Assembly (NCBI GenBank): GCA_017552705.1
Contig: JAFZOY010000078.1
Coordinates: 1-38,242 of the forward strand
Direction: 5' to 3'
From: Bacteroidales bacterium
GTDB lineage: Bacteria; Bacteroidota; Bacteroidia; Bacteroidales; UBA1715
Length of the DNA stretch: 38,242 nt
Positions within the stretch are counted from its first letter, which is position 1; each line of letters begins with the position of its first letter. Positions 9,101 to 17,473 of the stretch are shown here, piece by piece. Below the pieces are notes generated by a model, which saw only the letters and a program-made list of their open reading frames with translations, searched no databases and had not been told where the DNA came from. The translations under genes were made by a program, and so were the position numbers.

Positions 9101-9529
9101 AGTATTGATGAGGCTTGGAAAGAACATTTGCGTGAATTGGACGATTTGAAACAGTCGGTACAGAATGCTTCGTACGAACATAAGGATCCGTTGTTGATTT
9201 ATAAATTCGAATCGTTTGATTTGTTCCAGGCTATGTTGGAAAAAGTCAACAAGGAAGTGGTTTCTTGTGTGTTGAAGGCTCACATTCCTGTCCGTGCCGA
9301 GGCTCAGGAAGCACAGGAACGCCGTCGTTCGTCGATGAGCAATATGCAGGCACGTAAAGATGATATTTCGCAAAGTAATCCGAATAATATGCAGGATACC
9401 CGTGAAAAACAACGGCAAATGCCTGTCCACAACGAGATTAAAATCGGAAGAAACGATCCATGTCCGTGCGGAAGTGGTAAGAAATACAAAAACTGTCATG
9501 GTCGTGGCGGTGCCGAAAGTTTGGAATAA
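6200..9529 (+). CDS. secA: Preprotein translocase ATPase SecA
   Basis: SecA is the motor that pushes unfolded preproteins through SecYEG at the inner membrane. The 1109-residue length is typical of Bacteroidetes SecA, longer than the 901 of E. coli because of inserts after the N-terminal helix (about 60-110) and within the first motor domain (about 330-490). Walker A is MATGEGKT with Lys201. The DEAD-type motif reads [14 protein letters not shown], and the second motor domain has [12 protein letters not shown] and [14 protein letters not shown]. The C-terminus carries the zinc-binding [14 protein letters not shown], the usual SecB/ribosome contact tail. The ATG at 6200 follows a -7 element by 36 bp. 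rimM starts on the last base of the stop codon, so the two are cotranscribed. Confidence 0.99.
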   Translation: MSLINSIVRKIFGGTKSEKDIKEILPLVAKINEIEEKLNAGTTDELRAATKKLQQKIADAIKPQNEKIAELQAKLEDEDITSVDEREALYDTIDSLKKEIDEVIAQTLDEILPDAFAIVKNTARRFANNETVVATATDYDKDLAAICPHITIENDKAIWSNTWIAGGNPVTWDMVHYDVQLIGGTILHQGKIAEMATGEGKTLVATLPVFLNALAGRGVHVVTVNDYLAKRDSEWMGPIYQFHGLKVDCIDKHEPNSEARRRAYQADITYGTNNEFGFDYLRDNMATRPEELVQREHNYAIVDEVDSVLIDDARTPLIISGPVAKKSNGDELFDEYRPRVERLYNAQKALFNKTFAEAKSLIGSPEKEKAEEGAKLLFRAYKALPKTNSLIKFLSEQGMKTLLNKTENIYMAENNKYMPIITDELYFVIDEKNNIIELTEKGIDFLSADLEDKNFFVLPDIGDKIADIEKSDKTPEEKLVAKDELVQDYAIKSERVHTINQLLKAYALFTIDQEYVVMDNQVKIVDEQTGRIMEGRRYSDGLHQAIEAKERVKVEAASQTHATITLQNYFRMYKKLAGMTGTAVTEAKEFWDIYKMEVVVAPTNKPVIRKDYDDLIYKTRREKYNAVIDHVEELIKEGRPVLVGTTSVEISELLSRMLTRRKLQHTVLNAKLHQKEAEIVALAGQPGHITIATNMAGRGTDIKLSAEVKEAGGLAIIGTERHDSRRVDRQLRGRSGRQGDPGSSQFFVSLEDDLMRKFGSERIAGIMDRMGLEEGEVIQHSMISKSIERAQQKVEENFFGIRKRLLEYDDVMNSQREVVYTKRRHALFGDRIGIDFANMMYDVCLSIVSNAHGNVDFEEFKFELLRLLSLECPINEQEYLRMSQEDIVEKIYNALLEIYNNRVQAISKQANPVVQKVFTEQGATYKNIVVPISDGRRVYNVVTNLEKAAKTEGRELVRSFLKTIILISIDEAWKEHLRELDDLKQSVQNASYEHKDPLLIYKFESFDLFQAMLEKVNKEVVSCVLKAHIPVRAEAQEAQERRRSSMSNMQARKDDISQSNPNNMQDTREKQRQMPVHNEIKIGRNDPCPCGSGKKYKNCHGRGGAESLE

Positions 9530-10053
9530 TGAACATCCGCGAAGTCCCCGATATACAGCAATGTGTTGAAATAGGCACAATCAGCCGTCCGCACGGAAAG
9601 GACGGCGAAGTGCTTGTGTCGGCAAAAAACATTGATTACGAGGATTTTCAGGATTTGAAATACGTGTTTTTCCGCTTGCAGGAACGCTTGGTTCCGTTTT
9701 TCATAGAATCGGTCACTATAAAAAGCAACTCGCTGTTTGTGAAATTCGAGGATATTTCCACGATGGAAAAAGCCGAGCAATATTGTTCCACCCGTCTTTA
9801 CATTGAAACCGACGGCGATGCCGAAACAGATGAATCCGACGATGATATAGTGGGATTTACCGTGGTTGACAGCGACACAAAACAATCCGTTGGCGTTGTG
9901 CGCGAAATCATTGCCTATTCAATGAATGTGGTGCTCGACGTGGCGCGTCCTGACGGCACATCGGTGTTGCTTCCGTTTGCCGATGATTTGTTGGTGGAAC
10001 TCAACGAAGAGCAAAAAACGCTCGTGTTACGCATTCCCGAAGGACTGCTGTAA
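9529..10053 (+). CDS. rimM: Ribosome maturation factor RimM
   Basis: RimM binds ribosomal protein S19 and helps 30S subunit head assembly and 16S rRNA processing. The 174-residue length fits the family. The N-terminal beta-barrel domain opens with the signature EIGTISRPHGKDGEVLV (about 13-29). The C-terminal PRC-barrel domain shows DIVGFTVVDSD and VLLPFADDLLVELN (about 103-155). The ATG overlaps the secA stop by one base, so rimM depends on secA transcription. In many bacteria rimM sits next to trmD. Here trmD lies only 1.7 kb away but on the opposite strand, separated by the ATPase insertion patch. Confidence 0.96.
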   Translation: MNIREVPDIQQCVEIGTISRPHGKDGEVLVSAKNIDYEDFQDLKYVFFRLQERLVPFFIESVTIKSNSLFVKFEDISTMEKAEQYCSTRLYIETDGDAETDESDDDIVGFTVVDSDTKQSVGVVREIIAYSMNVVLDVARPDGTSVLLPFADDLLVELNEEQKTLVLRIPEGLL

Positions 10054-10174
10054 TAGCATTAGCAATGTTCTGCCCGTTGTGCATTATTATTAAAAACAAA
10101 AATTAACCACAAATCATTCCACCATTTCCGTTACTTTCTGTCTTCAGCGAAAAAAAGTAATCTGTTCGGGCGGA

Positions 10175-10226
10175 TTTTTTGTTCGGCTGGATTTGTAATC
10201 CGACCGCGACGAATATCAGCATTTTC
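10175..10226. repeat. 52-bp direct repeat, left copy
   Basis: It matches 11512-11563 at 46 of 52 positions. The core GGATTTGTAATCC is a short palindrome within a 10-bp imperfect stem (10184-10206). The 14 bases at 10164-10177 resemble the start of the right copy even more closely, so this side seems to hold one and a half units. Confidence 0.75.
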
Positions 10227-10229
10227 AGT

Positions 10230-10250
10230 GCGGCAAAAAAGTCGCTTTTT
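10230..10250 (+). terminator. Possible intrinsic terminator of secA-rimM
   Basis: GCGGC and GTCGC form a 5-bp stem (one G-T pair) around six A residues, followed directly by TTTTT. It is 177 bases after the rimM stop. The stem is short, so it may be weak. Confidence 0.4.
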
Positions 10251-10299
10251 CAAGTTTAGAACCCGATTAACGGCTTGTGACTCGGATTATAAAAATATG

Positions 10300-10363
10300 A
10301 CTTTTTAGGAGTTGATTCCCGAAAAGTTATAACTTTTTAGGAATTGATTCCAAAAAAGTTATA
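10300..10363. repeat. Two tandem 32-bp units with a large inverted repeat
   Basis: Units 10300-10331 and 10332-10363 agree at 29 of 32 bases. The second unit spans an inverted repeat with 16-bp arms (10329-10344 and 10347-10362, one mismatch) and a 2-bp centre. The right arm abuts the -7 element of the ATPase gene, so this is a strong candidate operator. Confidence 0.7.
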
Positions 10364-10369
10364 TATTTG
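10362..10369 (+). promoter_or_regulatory. Promoter -7 element of the ATPase gene
   Basis: TATATTTG matches TAnnTTTG and overlaps the end of the inverted repeat. It lies 19 bp before the ATG at 10389, which argues against the upstream TTG at 10380 as the start. Confidence 0.55.
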
Positions 10370-10388
10370 AGGCAAAAAATTGCTGATT

Positions 10389-11510
10389 ATGATAAAAAGA
10401 CTACTACAAGATGTTGTTGAAAATCGACTTTTTTCGGGAAAGGCATTGCTGTTGTTAGGTGCGCGACAAGTAGGAAAAACAACGTTACTGAATGATTTGG
10501 TTTCAAAAAGTAACGAATGTTTATGGTTGAATGGTGATGAACTGGATGTTCAAAAGATGTTTGAGAATGCTTCGGTTGACGGATTGAAAAAACAATTCGG
10601 TAAAAACAAAATCGTTGTCATTGATGAAGCCCAAAGGATAAAAGACATTGGCTTGCGGATGAAGCTTATCACCGACCAGATAAAGGACATCCAACTTATT
10701 GCGACAGGCAGTTCTGCTTTTGATTTGGCGAACAACGTAAATGAACCTCTGACAGGGCGGAAATGGCAGTATCAAATGTTTCCACTTTCGTTTGCGGAAA
10801 TGGTTCAACATCACGGACTTATAACGGAAAAACGGCTCTTGCCCCAACGTCTTGTGTATGGTTACTATCCTGAAGTGGTAACGAGCAATGGCGATGAAAA
10901 AATGGTGCTGAAACAACTGACCGATGCGTATCTTTACAAAGATATCCTTGCGTGGGAGAATATAAAACACCCCGATAAACTTCTTACGCTTTTGAGGGCT
11001 TTGGCTTATCAAATAGGGTCGCAGGTTTCGTTCAACGAGTTGGGAGAACTTTGTTCTATGGATGCAAAAACAGTTGAACGATACGTAACATTGTTGGAGC
11101 AATGCTATATAATATTTCGTCTGCCGTCGTTCGCACGAAATCTGCGCAACGAATTAAAAACAAGTCGAAAAATCTATTTTTATGACACGGGTATCAGAAA
11201 TGCATTGATAGCAGACTTCAACCTATCCGAAATGCGGCAGGATATAGGACATTTGTGGGAGAATTTTGTGATTGCAGAACGAATGAAGTACCTCACATAT
11301 AACGAAATGTGGGTGAATAGTTATTTCTGGAGAACCAAGCAACAACAAGAAATTGATTATTTAGAAGAATCGAACGGAAAACTTCTTGCCTGCGAAATCA
11401 AGTGGAATGCAAAAACTAAAGCTAAATTGCCCAAGACATTTTGTGATAATTACAACAACTCAGATTTTATTGTTGTTAATCCCGATAATGTGGAAGATTT
11501 CCTTCTGTGA
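10389..11510 (+). CDS. AAA ATPase with DUF4143 domain
   Basis: The protein of 373 residues (from the ATG at 10389) has an N-terminal AAA_14 P-loop domain: Walker A GARQVGKTT near residues 22-30, Walker B IVVIDEAQR near 75-82 and the sensor-like LIATGSSAF near 102-110. A C-terminal DUF4143 region (about 185-340) includes the ELGELCSMDAKTVERYV helix-turn-helix-like stretch and a nuclease-fold-like end (QQEIDYLEE, then LLACEIKWN). Such ATPases occur in many copies in Bacteroidetes and have no settled function. A link to toxin-antitoxin or mobile DNA is often suspected. Imperfect direct repeats lie on both sides, starting 2 bp after the stop, and the promoter carries a large inverted repeat. It separates rimM from trmD. 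Confidence 0.9.
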   Translation: MIKRLLQDVVENRLFSGKALLLLGARQVGKTTLLNDLVSKSNECLWLNGDELDVQKMFENASVDGLKKQFGKNKIVVIDEAQRIKDIGLRMKLITDQIKDIQLIATGSSAFDLANNVNEPLTGRKWQYQMFPLSFAEMVQHHGLITEKRLLPQRLVYGYYPEVVTSNGDEKMVLKQLTDAYLYKDILAWENIKHPDKLLTLLRALAYQIGSQVSFNELGELCSMDAKTVERYVTLLEQCYIIFRLPSFARNLRNELKTSRKIYFYDTGIRNALIADFNLSEMRQDIGHLWENFVIAERMKYLTYNEMWVNSYFWRTKQQQEIDYLEESNGKLLACEIKWNAKTKAKLPKTFCDNYNNSDFIVVNPDNVEDFLL

Positions 11511-11511
11511 T

Positions 11512-11563
11512 TTTTTTGTTCGGGCGGATTTGTAATCCGACCGCAACAAGTATCAACATTTTC
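11512..11563. repeat. 52-bp direct repeat, right copy
   Basis: This partner of 10175-10226 is 1337 bp away and begins 2 bp after the ATPase stop. Its palindrome (11521-11543) has 10-bp arms with one mismatch around TGT, better preserved than in the left copy. Confidence 0.75.
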
Positions 11564-11569
11564 TGTTTT

Positions 11570-11599
11570 GTTACTTTTTCTTTCAAGAGAAAAAGTAAC
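11570..11599. repeat. Perfect 12-bp stem hairpin
   Basis: GTTACTTTTTCT and AGAAAAAGTAAC pair perfectly around the loop TTCAAG. A degenerate relative is at 10131-10160 on the other side of the ATPase gene. No T-run follows, so it is not a typical terminator and looks like a dispersed intergenic repeat. Confidence 0.6.
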
Positions 11600-11789
11600 A
11601 GAGCAGGAAAGATGGAATTCGAATCTTTGGAGCAGCATGAATTGGTCAATTCTTCAACAAAGAAAGGATGTTAGGCAGATAATTCCTACGGCGATGCCGA
11701 AGGAAATTTCTGTATGAGCCCTTCGGGCTATTTCCCGTTGCAGAAGACAAAAAGTAACATTCCGAACAAAACGAGAATTCATCTTCTTT
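11600..11789. other. Non-coding patch before the trmD stop
   Basis: No convincing gene. It holds a small hairpin AGCCC-ttc-GGGCT (11717-11729) and a further AAAAAGTAACA (11750-11760) echoing the arm of the nearby hairpin. Short open frames here have no recognisable domain. It is probably repeat-derived spacer between convergent genes. Confidence 0.5.
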
Positions 11790-12473
11790 TTATTCCTCGC
11801 CCAACAAGTCGGGACGGAGCAATCTGGTTCGTTCAAGGGATTGTTCCAGTTGCCATTTTTCTATTTCCTTTGTGTTTCCCGAAAGTAGGATTTCAGGCAC
11901 TTTCCAACCATTGTAAACTTCTGGTCTGGTGTAGATTGGCGGGGCAAGCAGATTGTCTTGGAACGAATCGTCGAGGGCGGATGCCAAATCACCCATCGCA
12001 CCTGGCAAAATCCGCACAACACTGTCGGTAACAATGGCTGCTGCAAGTTCTCCGCCGGTAATCACATAATCGCCAATCGAAATCTCCTTGGTGACCAAAT
12101 GCTCACGTATGCGGTGGTCGATGCCTTTGTAGTGCCCGCAGAGAATAATGATGTTGTTGAGCAACGAAAGCGCATTGGCGGTTTGTTGGGTAAACTGCTC
12201 GCCGTCGGGAGTCATGTAGATTATTTCGTCGTAGGTGCGTTCCGAAGTTAATTTAGAAATACATTTATGTATTGGCTCTATCTGCAAAACCATGCCAGCA
12301 CCTCCGCCAAATTGATAATCGTCGATGTGATGGTGCTTTTCGTCGCTGGAATAGTCGTGGAGGTCGTGGACATAGATTTCGGCAATGCCTTTTTCTTTTG
12401 CACGCTTCAGGATAGACGTTTCCAACGGGCTTTCTATCACTTGCGGAACGGCTGTAATTATATCAATACGCAT
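11790..12473 (-). CDS. trmD: tRNA (guanine37-N1)-methyltransferase TrmD
   Basis: TrmD methylates G37 next to the anticodon using S-adenosylmethionine, which prevents +1 frameshifting. The 227-residue protein starts [11 protein letters not shown] and shows the trefoil-knot cofactor site [17 protein letters not shown] (about 137-153). It also has the substrate-side motifs [16 protein letters not shown] (about 111-126) and [22 protein letters not shown] (about 178-199). Length and motifs are normal. It is transcribed alone, divergent from the DUF349 gene, with a -7 element 42 bp upstream of the start codon. It converges on the ATPase gene. Confidence 0.97.
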   Translation of the reverse strand: MRIDIITAVPQVIESPLETSILKRAKEKGIAEIYVHDLHDYSSDEKHHHIDDYQFGGGAGMVLQIEPIHKCISKLTSERTYDEIIYMTPDGEQFTQQTANALSLLNNIIILCGHYKGIDHRIREHLVTKEISIGDYVITGGELAAAIVTDSVVRILPGAMGDLASALDDSFQDNLLAPPIYTRPEVYNGWKVPEILLSGNTKEIEKWQLEQSLERTRLLRPDLLGEE

Positions 12474-12514
12474 AATTTTTCTAAAATTAACTCGTTTTTA
12501 CTTTTTTCCTCGTG

Positions 12515-12522
12515 CAAAATTA
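12515..12522 (-). promoter_or_regulatory. Promoter -7 element of trmD
   Basis: Minus-strand TAATTTTG fits TAnnTTTG, 42 bp upstream of the trmD ATG. The remaining divergent gap up to 12606 must also hold the promoter of the DUF349 gene, for which I see no exact consensus. Confidence 0.45.
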
Positions 12523-12606
12523 TATATTTTCGCAAGATAATTCGTATTTGGTGTAGAATGGTGAATACGAAAATGGATTATAATAAACTTTCTTTACTCT
12601 GAATCT

Positions 12607-14421
12607 ATGGTAATAGAAGATGGACAAATAACAGAAAATCTTAATTCTGAAGAACTTCAGAATCAGGAGAATCTATCGTCGCAGGAATCGCAATCTGCTG
12701 AAACTGTTGATTATTCGAATCTTTCTCTGTCGGAATTGATTTCGGCAATGGAGAAATTCTGTACAAAGGAACTTGTGGAAACAAACCGAAAGTCAATAGA
12801 AGATATTCGTACGCAGTTCTACAAACGCCAGAAATTCGAAACTGCCGAGGCACGTAAACGCTACACCGAGGAAAATGGTTCGTTGGAAGGCTTTGTGTTT
12901 GATTCCAAGGAAACTGAATTCAAGGAAGTGTATGGACGAATCAAGGAATTGCGGGCTCGTCTGGCAGAGGAAAAGAAGAAAGAACATGAAAAAAATCTAC
13001 AAACAAAACGTGGCATAATCGAACGTTTGGCAAAACTTACCGAGGCTCCTGAATCAATGAACAAGACGTTCCAAGAATTCCGGGCTTTGCAGGAAGAATG
13101 GAAAAATTCGGGCGACGTTGATTCAAAAGACGACAAGGATGTCTGGGAAAAATACCATCTTGAAGTTGCGAAATTCTACGATTATGTAAAAATCGACCGT
13201 GAATTACGCGATTTAGACCAAAAGAAAAACTACGAGGCCAAAGAGCAATTGTGCGAAAAAGCCGAGGCTCTGGGCAATTCAAAACAGATAGTAAAGGCAT
13301 ACGCCGAATTGCAGGCATTGCACGAGGAATGGAAGAAAATAGGTCCTGTAAAAGAGGAATTCAAAGACAAATTGTGGGAACGGTTCAGGGCTGCCTCCAC
13401 AGTGATAAATAAAGCCCATCAGGATTATTTCGCGTCAATCAAACAGCAGGAGGAAGAAAATCTTCGGAAAAAAACTGCATTGTGCGAAAAAATGGACGAA
13501 ATAATCGTTGATTTGGATTTGACGCAGAAACAATGGACCGCAAAAACCGCGCAAGTACAGGAAATCCAAAAGGAATGGAGAACTATCGGTTATGCGCCGC
13601 AAAAACAGAACACGCTCATATATGAACGGTTCTCGAAGGCTTGCGATGTGTTTTTCTCTGCACGGAAATCGTTTTTCGGCGAAGTCCACGAAGTGGAAAA
13701 TGTAAACAAAAAGAAAAAAATCGCTTTGTGCGAAAAAGCCGAGGAAATGCTTTCTCGTACCGATTGGCAGGACGCTACCAGCGACTACATACAATTGCAG
13801 AAAGAATGGAAAACTGTCGGCCCGACAAACTTTAAGGATTCCCAAAAATTGTGGAATCGTTTCACTAAGGCGTGCAATTCATTTTTCGAAAACAAAAAAG
13901 AATTTGAAAATCAACAAAATAATTTGTTGAACGAAAATATTGCGGTAAAAGAAGGAATTATCAAAAAAATTGCCGAAATTTCGGACGAATCAAAAGACGA
14001 TGCAATGAAAACGTTGTCGGCGATTCAGGCGGAATGGGCTACCGTTAAGGTTCCCATATCGGCAAAGGCTGACCTTCAGAACCGGTATAACGAGGCTGTT
14101 TCCGCTTTGTTGAAAAAATTGAACATTGAAAAAAGTCAGGCCGAGGATTGGGATTTCAGGGCTAAAATATCGTCGATGCTCCTTGAAAAATCTGGAGAGG
14201 ACAAGGTGATAAAAGAAGCTCGTCGAATCAAAAATAAATTGAACACGGTTCAAAGCGAGATTAATTCGCTGGAAAACAATGTGGGATTTTTTAGCAAATC
14301 GTCGGACGCGTCGAAGTTGATTGCAAATGTAGAGAAGAATATAGCAAAAGGGAAAAAGGAGATTGCCCAGTTGGAACATAAACTACAAGTAATAAACTCA
14401 ATTTTACACGAAAACAAATGA
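12607..14421 (+). CDS. DUF349 multi-repeat coiled-coil protein
   Basis: The 604-residue, highly charged, mostly helical protein contains five DUF349 modules at about 155-197, 230-283, 315-360, 390-434 and 470-505. Each reads roughly LQxEWKxxG, then LWxRFxxAxxxFF and a basic stretch. The first 40 residues are acidic and probably disordered, and the C-terminus (about 535-600) is a predicted coiled coil. No signal peptide or membrane segment is present, so it should be cytoplasmic. DUF349 proteins have no agreed function. Some relatives are tied to stress or DNA/RNA-binding roles. The lipoprotein start overlaps its stop by four bases. It is the first gene of a seven-gene rightward run. Confidence 0.9.
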   Translation: MVIEDGQITENLNSEELQNQENLSSQESQSAETVDYSNLSLSELISAMEKFCTKELVETNRKSIEDIRTQFYKRQKFETAEARKRYTEENGSLEGFVFDSKETEFKEVYGRIKELRARLAEEKKKEHEKNLQTKRGIIERLAKLTEAPESMNKTFQEFRALQEEWKNSGDVDSKDDKDVWEKYHLEVAKFYDYVKIDRELRDLDQKKNYEAKEQLCEKAEALGNSKQIVKAYAELQALHEEWKKIGPVKEEFKDKLWERFRAASTVINKAHQDYFASIKQQEEENLRKKTALCEKMDEIIVDLDLTQKQWTAKTAQVQEIQKEWRTIGYAPQKQNTLIYERFSKACDVFFSARKSFFGEVHEVENVNKKKKIALCEKAEEMLSRTDWQDATSDYIQLQKEWKTVGPTNFKDSQKLWNRFTKACNSFFENKKEFENQQNNLLNENIAVKEGIIKKIAEISDESKDDAMKTLSAIQAEWATVKVPISAKADLQNRYNEAVSALLKKLNIEKSQAEDWDFRAKISSMLLEKSGEDKVIKEARRIKNKLNTVQSEINSLENNVGFFSKSSDASKLIANVEKNIAKGKKEIAQLEHKLQVINSILHENK

Positions 14422-15281
14422 AACTACGAAACATATCATTCTATCTGATAATGCTGATGGCATTGGTTAGTTGCTCGAATTCGGGCAACCAATCGTCCGT
14501 TGGCTTTGAAGATGACTATAAGGATGTTGTTTTGGGCGAGGATTTGGTGAGTGCGGGAATGCCAGAACGACTTGATTATTTGATAAATAATTTAGTGATT
14601 TCCGACGAAATGATTGGCATGTTGGCCGAAACCGACAAAACTTTGTTCGATGCCAGTATGCTGAATCCTGCGGAACATGTGAAATACTACAATACGAGCA
14701 AGAACCGCGCGGTGAATATGGGTGTGTATGGCGCGGAACTCAATTATTTGATTCATTTTGGACAAACCGAATATTCTATGAAATATATGCTTGCCTCGAA
14801 ACAACTCGCCGACCAAATTGGCGTGGCTATGGCGTTCGACAAGCAGGCTGTTGAGGAATATCAGACAAATGTTGAAAATAAGGATTCGCTTATCAATATT
14901 ATTTTTGTTGTGTACGATAATGCGAAACGGATGCTGAAAAACGAGGAACAGTTCATGCTCTCGTCGTTGGTAATTGTTGGTAGCTGGATTGAAAATATGT
15001 ATGTGGCAACGGAAATGTTTAGCCGCCTGAAATCTACGCCTATCAAGTCGAAATTGATTACCAAGGTTCTCGAACAAAAAGAGTATCTGAAAAAAATCCT
15101 TGAGGCTGTGGAAGCACTTGATGAGGGCGATAATGTGTTTGTGACTGACGTAATAAAAGATTTGAAGGATATCGATTCAACCTACGATAGCTTTGGCGAC
15201 AGAGTGCTTTCGGAAGAAGATGTCCAACTGCTCAATGAGGAACTCGCCAAAGTGAGAACCCGTATCGTGAATGTGAAATAA
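14418..15281 (+). CDS. Conserved hypothetical lipoprotein
   Basis: The 287-residue protein begins with a lipoprotein signal peptide: MKLRN, a hydrophobic stretch and the lipobox LVSC with Cys19 as the acylated residue. The mature part is rich in helices and has no domain I can name. The start ATGA overlaps the DUF349 stop, implying translational coupling. The mature protein has no positive retention signal that I can judge, so it may sit at either the inner or outer membrane facing the periplasm. Function unknown. The tight overlap suggests it is needed alongside the DUF349 protein, though one is cytoplasmic and the other exported. Confidence 0.85.
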   Translation: MKLRNISFYLIMLMALVSCSNSGNQSSVGFEDDYKDVVLGEDLVSAGMPERLDYLINNLVISDEMIGMLAETDKTLFDASMLNPAEHVKYYNTSKNRAVNMGVYGAELNYLIHFGQTEYSMKYMLASKQLADQIGVAMAFDKQAVEEYQTNVENKDSLINIIFVVYDNAKRMLKNEEQFMLSSLVIVGSWIENMYVATEMFSRLKSTPIKSKLITKVLEQKEYLKKILEAVEALDEGDNVFVTDVIKDLKDIDSTYDSFGDRVLSEEDVQLLNEELAKVRTRIVNVK

Positions 15282-15301
15282 CCGACGGTTTTTCATCGAA
15301 T

Positions 15302-16087
15302 ATGGCAGGCCTACAACAATCAGAATTTTCACAATCGGTTCTTTCGGCTCCATTGGGGCATACGCATTTGTTTTTTGTGGGACAGGCTGGCTTTATTGTA
15401 AAGACTGCTTCGGGAAAATACATTGGCTACGATTTGTATCTGTCGGATTGTGTGTACCGATTGGAAAAAAAGGAAGGTTTGCAACGTATGCTTCCTCAAA
15501 TTCTTGATACAGAATCTATTCCATTCGATTACATTGTTGCTTCGCATGCGCATCGTGACCATTTCGACGAAGATGCGTTGCCCGAAATTATGCGGAATAC
15601 GAATGCTCAATTATTTGCATCGCTTTCGTGCGAAAACGATGTGGAACGTTTGCAGATTGATAAACAACGTTGCACATTTGTTTCAGTGTGCGATACGTTG
15701 CGGTTTGATGATATGGAATTTCATTTTGTTGTCTGCGATCACGGCAAAAACGCTCCCGATGCGGTGGGACTTGTGCTTTCGGTTGATGGCAAAAAGATAT
15801 ATTTTACTGGCGATACGTGCCTGCGGCTCGATATGGCTGATTATTTCAGGGCGCTGGGAACATTCGATGTGATGGTGGCTCCAATCAACGGTGCGTGGGG
15901 CAATCTCAACGAGCAGGAGTGCGCGGCGTGGGCTCATGCCTTACATTCGAAACTGACAATTCCCTGCCATTATGGAATGTTTGCGATGCATGGCGGAAAT
16001 CCCGATGTGTTTGCGCAGATAATGAAAACAAATTATCCCGATTTGCGCTTTTCTGTTGTAAAACAGGGAGAATCAATGGTTTTATAA
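15302..16087 (+). CDS. MBL-fold metal-dependent hydrolase (UlaG-like)
   Basis: The 261-residue protein has the metallo-beta-lactamase fold signature ASHAHRDHFDED near residues 79-90, giving HxHxDH metal ligands. A later strand holds YFTGDTCLRLD near 160-170, and a C-terminal histidine lies in IPCHYGMFAMHGG near 219-231. This pattern matches the UlaG/RNase-Z-like subgroup of small-molecule hydrolases such as lactonases. The substrate cannot be read from sequence. There is no signal peptide, so it is cytoplasmic. It lies 20 bp after the lipoprotein gene and 10 bp before the propeller gene, so it is part of the same run. Confidence 0.85.
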   Translation: MAGLQQSEFSQSVLSAPLGHTHLFFVGQAGFIVKTASGKYIGYDLYLSDCVYRLEKKEGLQRMLPQILDTESIPFDYIVASHAHRDHFDEDALPEIMRNTNAQLFASLSCENDVERLQIDKQRCTFVSVCDTLRFDDMEFHFVVCDHGKNAPDAVGLVLSVDGKKIYFTGDTCLRLDMADYFRALGTFDVMVAPINGAWGNLNEQECAAWAHALHSKLTIPCHYGMFAMHGGNPDVFAQIMKTNYPDLRFSVVKQGESMVL

Positions 16088-16097
16088 ATAGAAGAAA

Positions 16098-16979
16098 ATG
16101 AACGTATTAACCACAAAGAGAGAAGTTGAGGAACGTGATGTGATTTCCGTTTTGGAGTTGTTCAATATTCACACAAACGAACGTACGGTTGTTGCCACGT
16201 TTGACGAACTAATAGAGGCGCCGAACTGGCTGAAAGACGGAAAAACTCTGTTGTTCAACGGGCACGGAAAGTTATACACCTATAATCTTGAAACACACGA
16301 ACGACGCGAAATCAACACAGGATTTTGCACGCAATGCAACAACGACCACGTACTTTCGCCCAATCACGACAAGGTTGCGGTGAGCCATCATACGGTTGAA
16401 GATGGTCAAAGCCGTGTGTATGTTATTCCGTTTGCCACAGGCAAGCCGGAACTGATAACGCCCATTGCTCCAAGTTATTTGCATGGTTGGTCTCCCGATG
16501 GAAACGTTTTGGCATATTGCGCCGAGCGCAACGGACAATACGACATTTACACCATTCCCGCTTCTGGTGGGGAAGAAACACGCCTGACAACGGCGGAAGG
16601 CCTAAACGACGGCTGCGAATTTTCTCCGTGTGGAAACTATATTTGGTTCAACAGCGTACGTACGGGGCTGATGCAGATATGGCGTATGCGCACCGACGGC
16701 AGCGAACAGACACAGATGACATTCGACGAAAACAGCGACAGTTGGTTTGCACACGTTTCGCCTGATGGAAAACACGTGGTGTATATTTCGTACAATAAAA
16801 ATGACATCAATCCTAGCGACCATCCAGCAAACAAAAACGTGGAAATCCGTATGATGTCGCCCGAAGGCGGTGAATACAAAACCTTAGTGAAATTATTCGG
16901 CGGACAAGGCACAATCAATGTAAATAGTTGGTCGCCAGATAGTTCTTCGTTTGCTTTTGTCAGTTACAAATTAAAATAA
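16098..16979 (+). CDS. TolB-like WD40/PD40 beta-propeller protein
   Basis: The 293-residue protein is built of PD40-type repeats, seen as LSPNHDKVAVS, WSPDGNVLAYCAERNGQYDIY, FSPCGNYIWFNS, VSPDGKHVVYISY and WSPDSSSFAFVSY, spaced by about 42-45 residues. This is the blade pattern of TolB and of the propeller of prolyl oligopeptidases. There is no catalytic peptidase domain and no signal peptide, so unlike TolB it appears cytoplasmic. Close relatives are usually annotated as TolB family protein. A binding or scaffold role is likely, and the ligand is unknown. The next gene begins on the last base of its stop codon. Confidence 0.82.
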   Translation: MNVLTTKREVEERDVISVLELFNIHTNERTVVATFDELIEAPNWLKDGKTLLFNGHGKLYTYNLETHERREINTGFCTQCNNDHVLSPNHDKVAVSHHTVEDGQSRVYVIPFATGKPELITPIAPSYLHGWSPDGNVLAYCAERNGQYDIYTIPASGGEETRLTTAEGLNDGCEFSPCGNYIWFNSVRTGLMQIWRMRTDGSEQTQMTFDENSDSWFAHVSPDGKHVVYISYNKNDINPSDHPANKNVEIRMMSPEGGEYKTLVKLFGGQGTINVNSWSPDSSSFAFVSYKLK

Positions 16980-17473
16980 TGAAACGAATCCTGCTTATTT
17001 CCGATACGCATAATTATATAGATGCAACGATGATAGCACATGCGGAACGTGCCGATGAAATCTGGCATGCAGGCGATATCGGCTCGTTGGCGTTGCTCGA
17101 AAAATTACAGGAAATAAAACCCGTTCGGGCGGTGTGGGGCAATATCGACGGGCAGGATGTGAGAATCCGTGTCCCCAAAATCGCTCAATTTGAATGCGAA
17201 GGACTAAAAGTAATGATGACGCATATCGGCGGCTATCCTGGACGCTATGATCCCACAGTTCGGATGGAGATATTGAAGGAGAGACCGCAATTGTTCGTGA
17301 GTGGACATTCGCACATTTTAAAGGTGATGAATGATAAAAAACTGGGACTTCTCCACATGAATCCTGGTGCAATTGGTAAAACGGGATTCCATCAGGTTCG
17401 TACTATGATAGAATTTGAGATAGATAATGGCGTGCCTAAAAATTTGGCCGTGGTTGAATGTAATCGGTGGTAG
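16979..17473 (+). CDS. YfcE-type metallophosphoesterase
   Basis: The 164-residue protein carries all five motifs of small calcineurin-like phosphodiesterases: ISDTHNYID (7-15), HAGDIG (about 35-40), GNIDGQD (about 59-65), MTHIGGYPGRYD (about 84-95) and SGHSHILK (about 112-119). Together these bind two metal ions. E. coli YfcE and related MJ0936 proteins hydrolyse phosphodiesters, but the natural substrate is uncertain. The ATG overlaps the stop of the propeller gene by one base, and the GNAT gene overlaps its own 3' end, so translation of the three is coupled. Confidence 0.92.
   Translation: MKRILLISDTHNYIDATMIAHAERADEIWHAGDIGSLALLEKLQEIKPVRAVWGNIDGQDVRIRVPKIAQFECEGLKVMMTHIGGYPGRYDPTVRMEILKERPQLFVSGHSHILKVMNDKKLGLLHMNPGAIGKTGFHQVRTMIEFEIDNGVPKNLAVVECNRW

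Larger units (their letters stand above)
10054..10388. other. Repeat-rich gap between rimM and the ATPase gene
   Basis: No gene is visible in these 335 bases. They contain an imperfect hairpin (10131-10160, arms TTACTTT/AAAGTAA), one copy of a 52-bp direct repeat, a terminator-like hairpin, two tandem 32-bp units and the promoter of the following gene, each listed separately. Confidence 0.7.

Noticed and set aside
10300..10363. Possible CRISPR repeat
   Set aside because: Only two units, directly adjacent with no spacer, and located on a promoter; no cas genes nearby.
11654..12031. Small open frames in the ATPase-trmD gap and over the trmD 3' end
   Set aside because: Short, low-complexity translations overlapping repeats or trmD; no promoter or domain.
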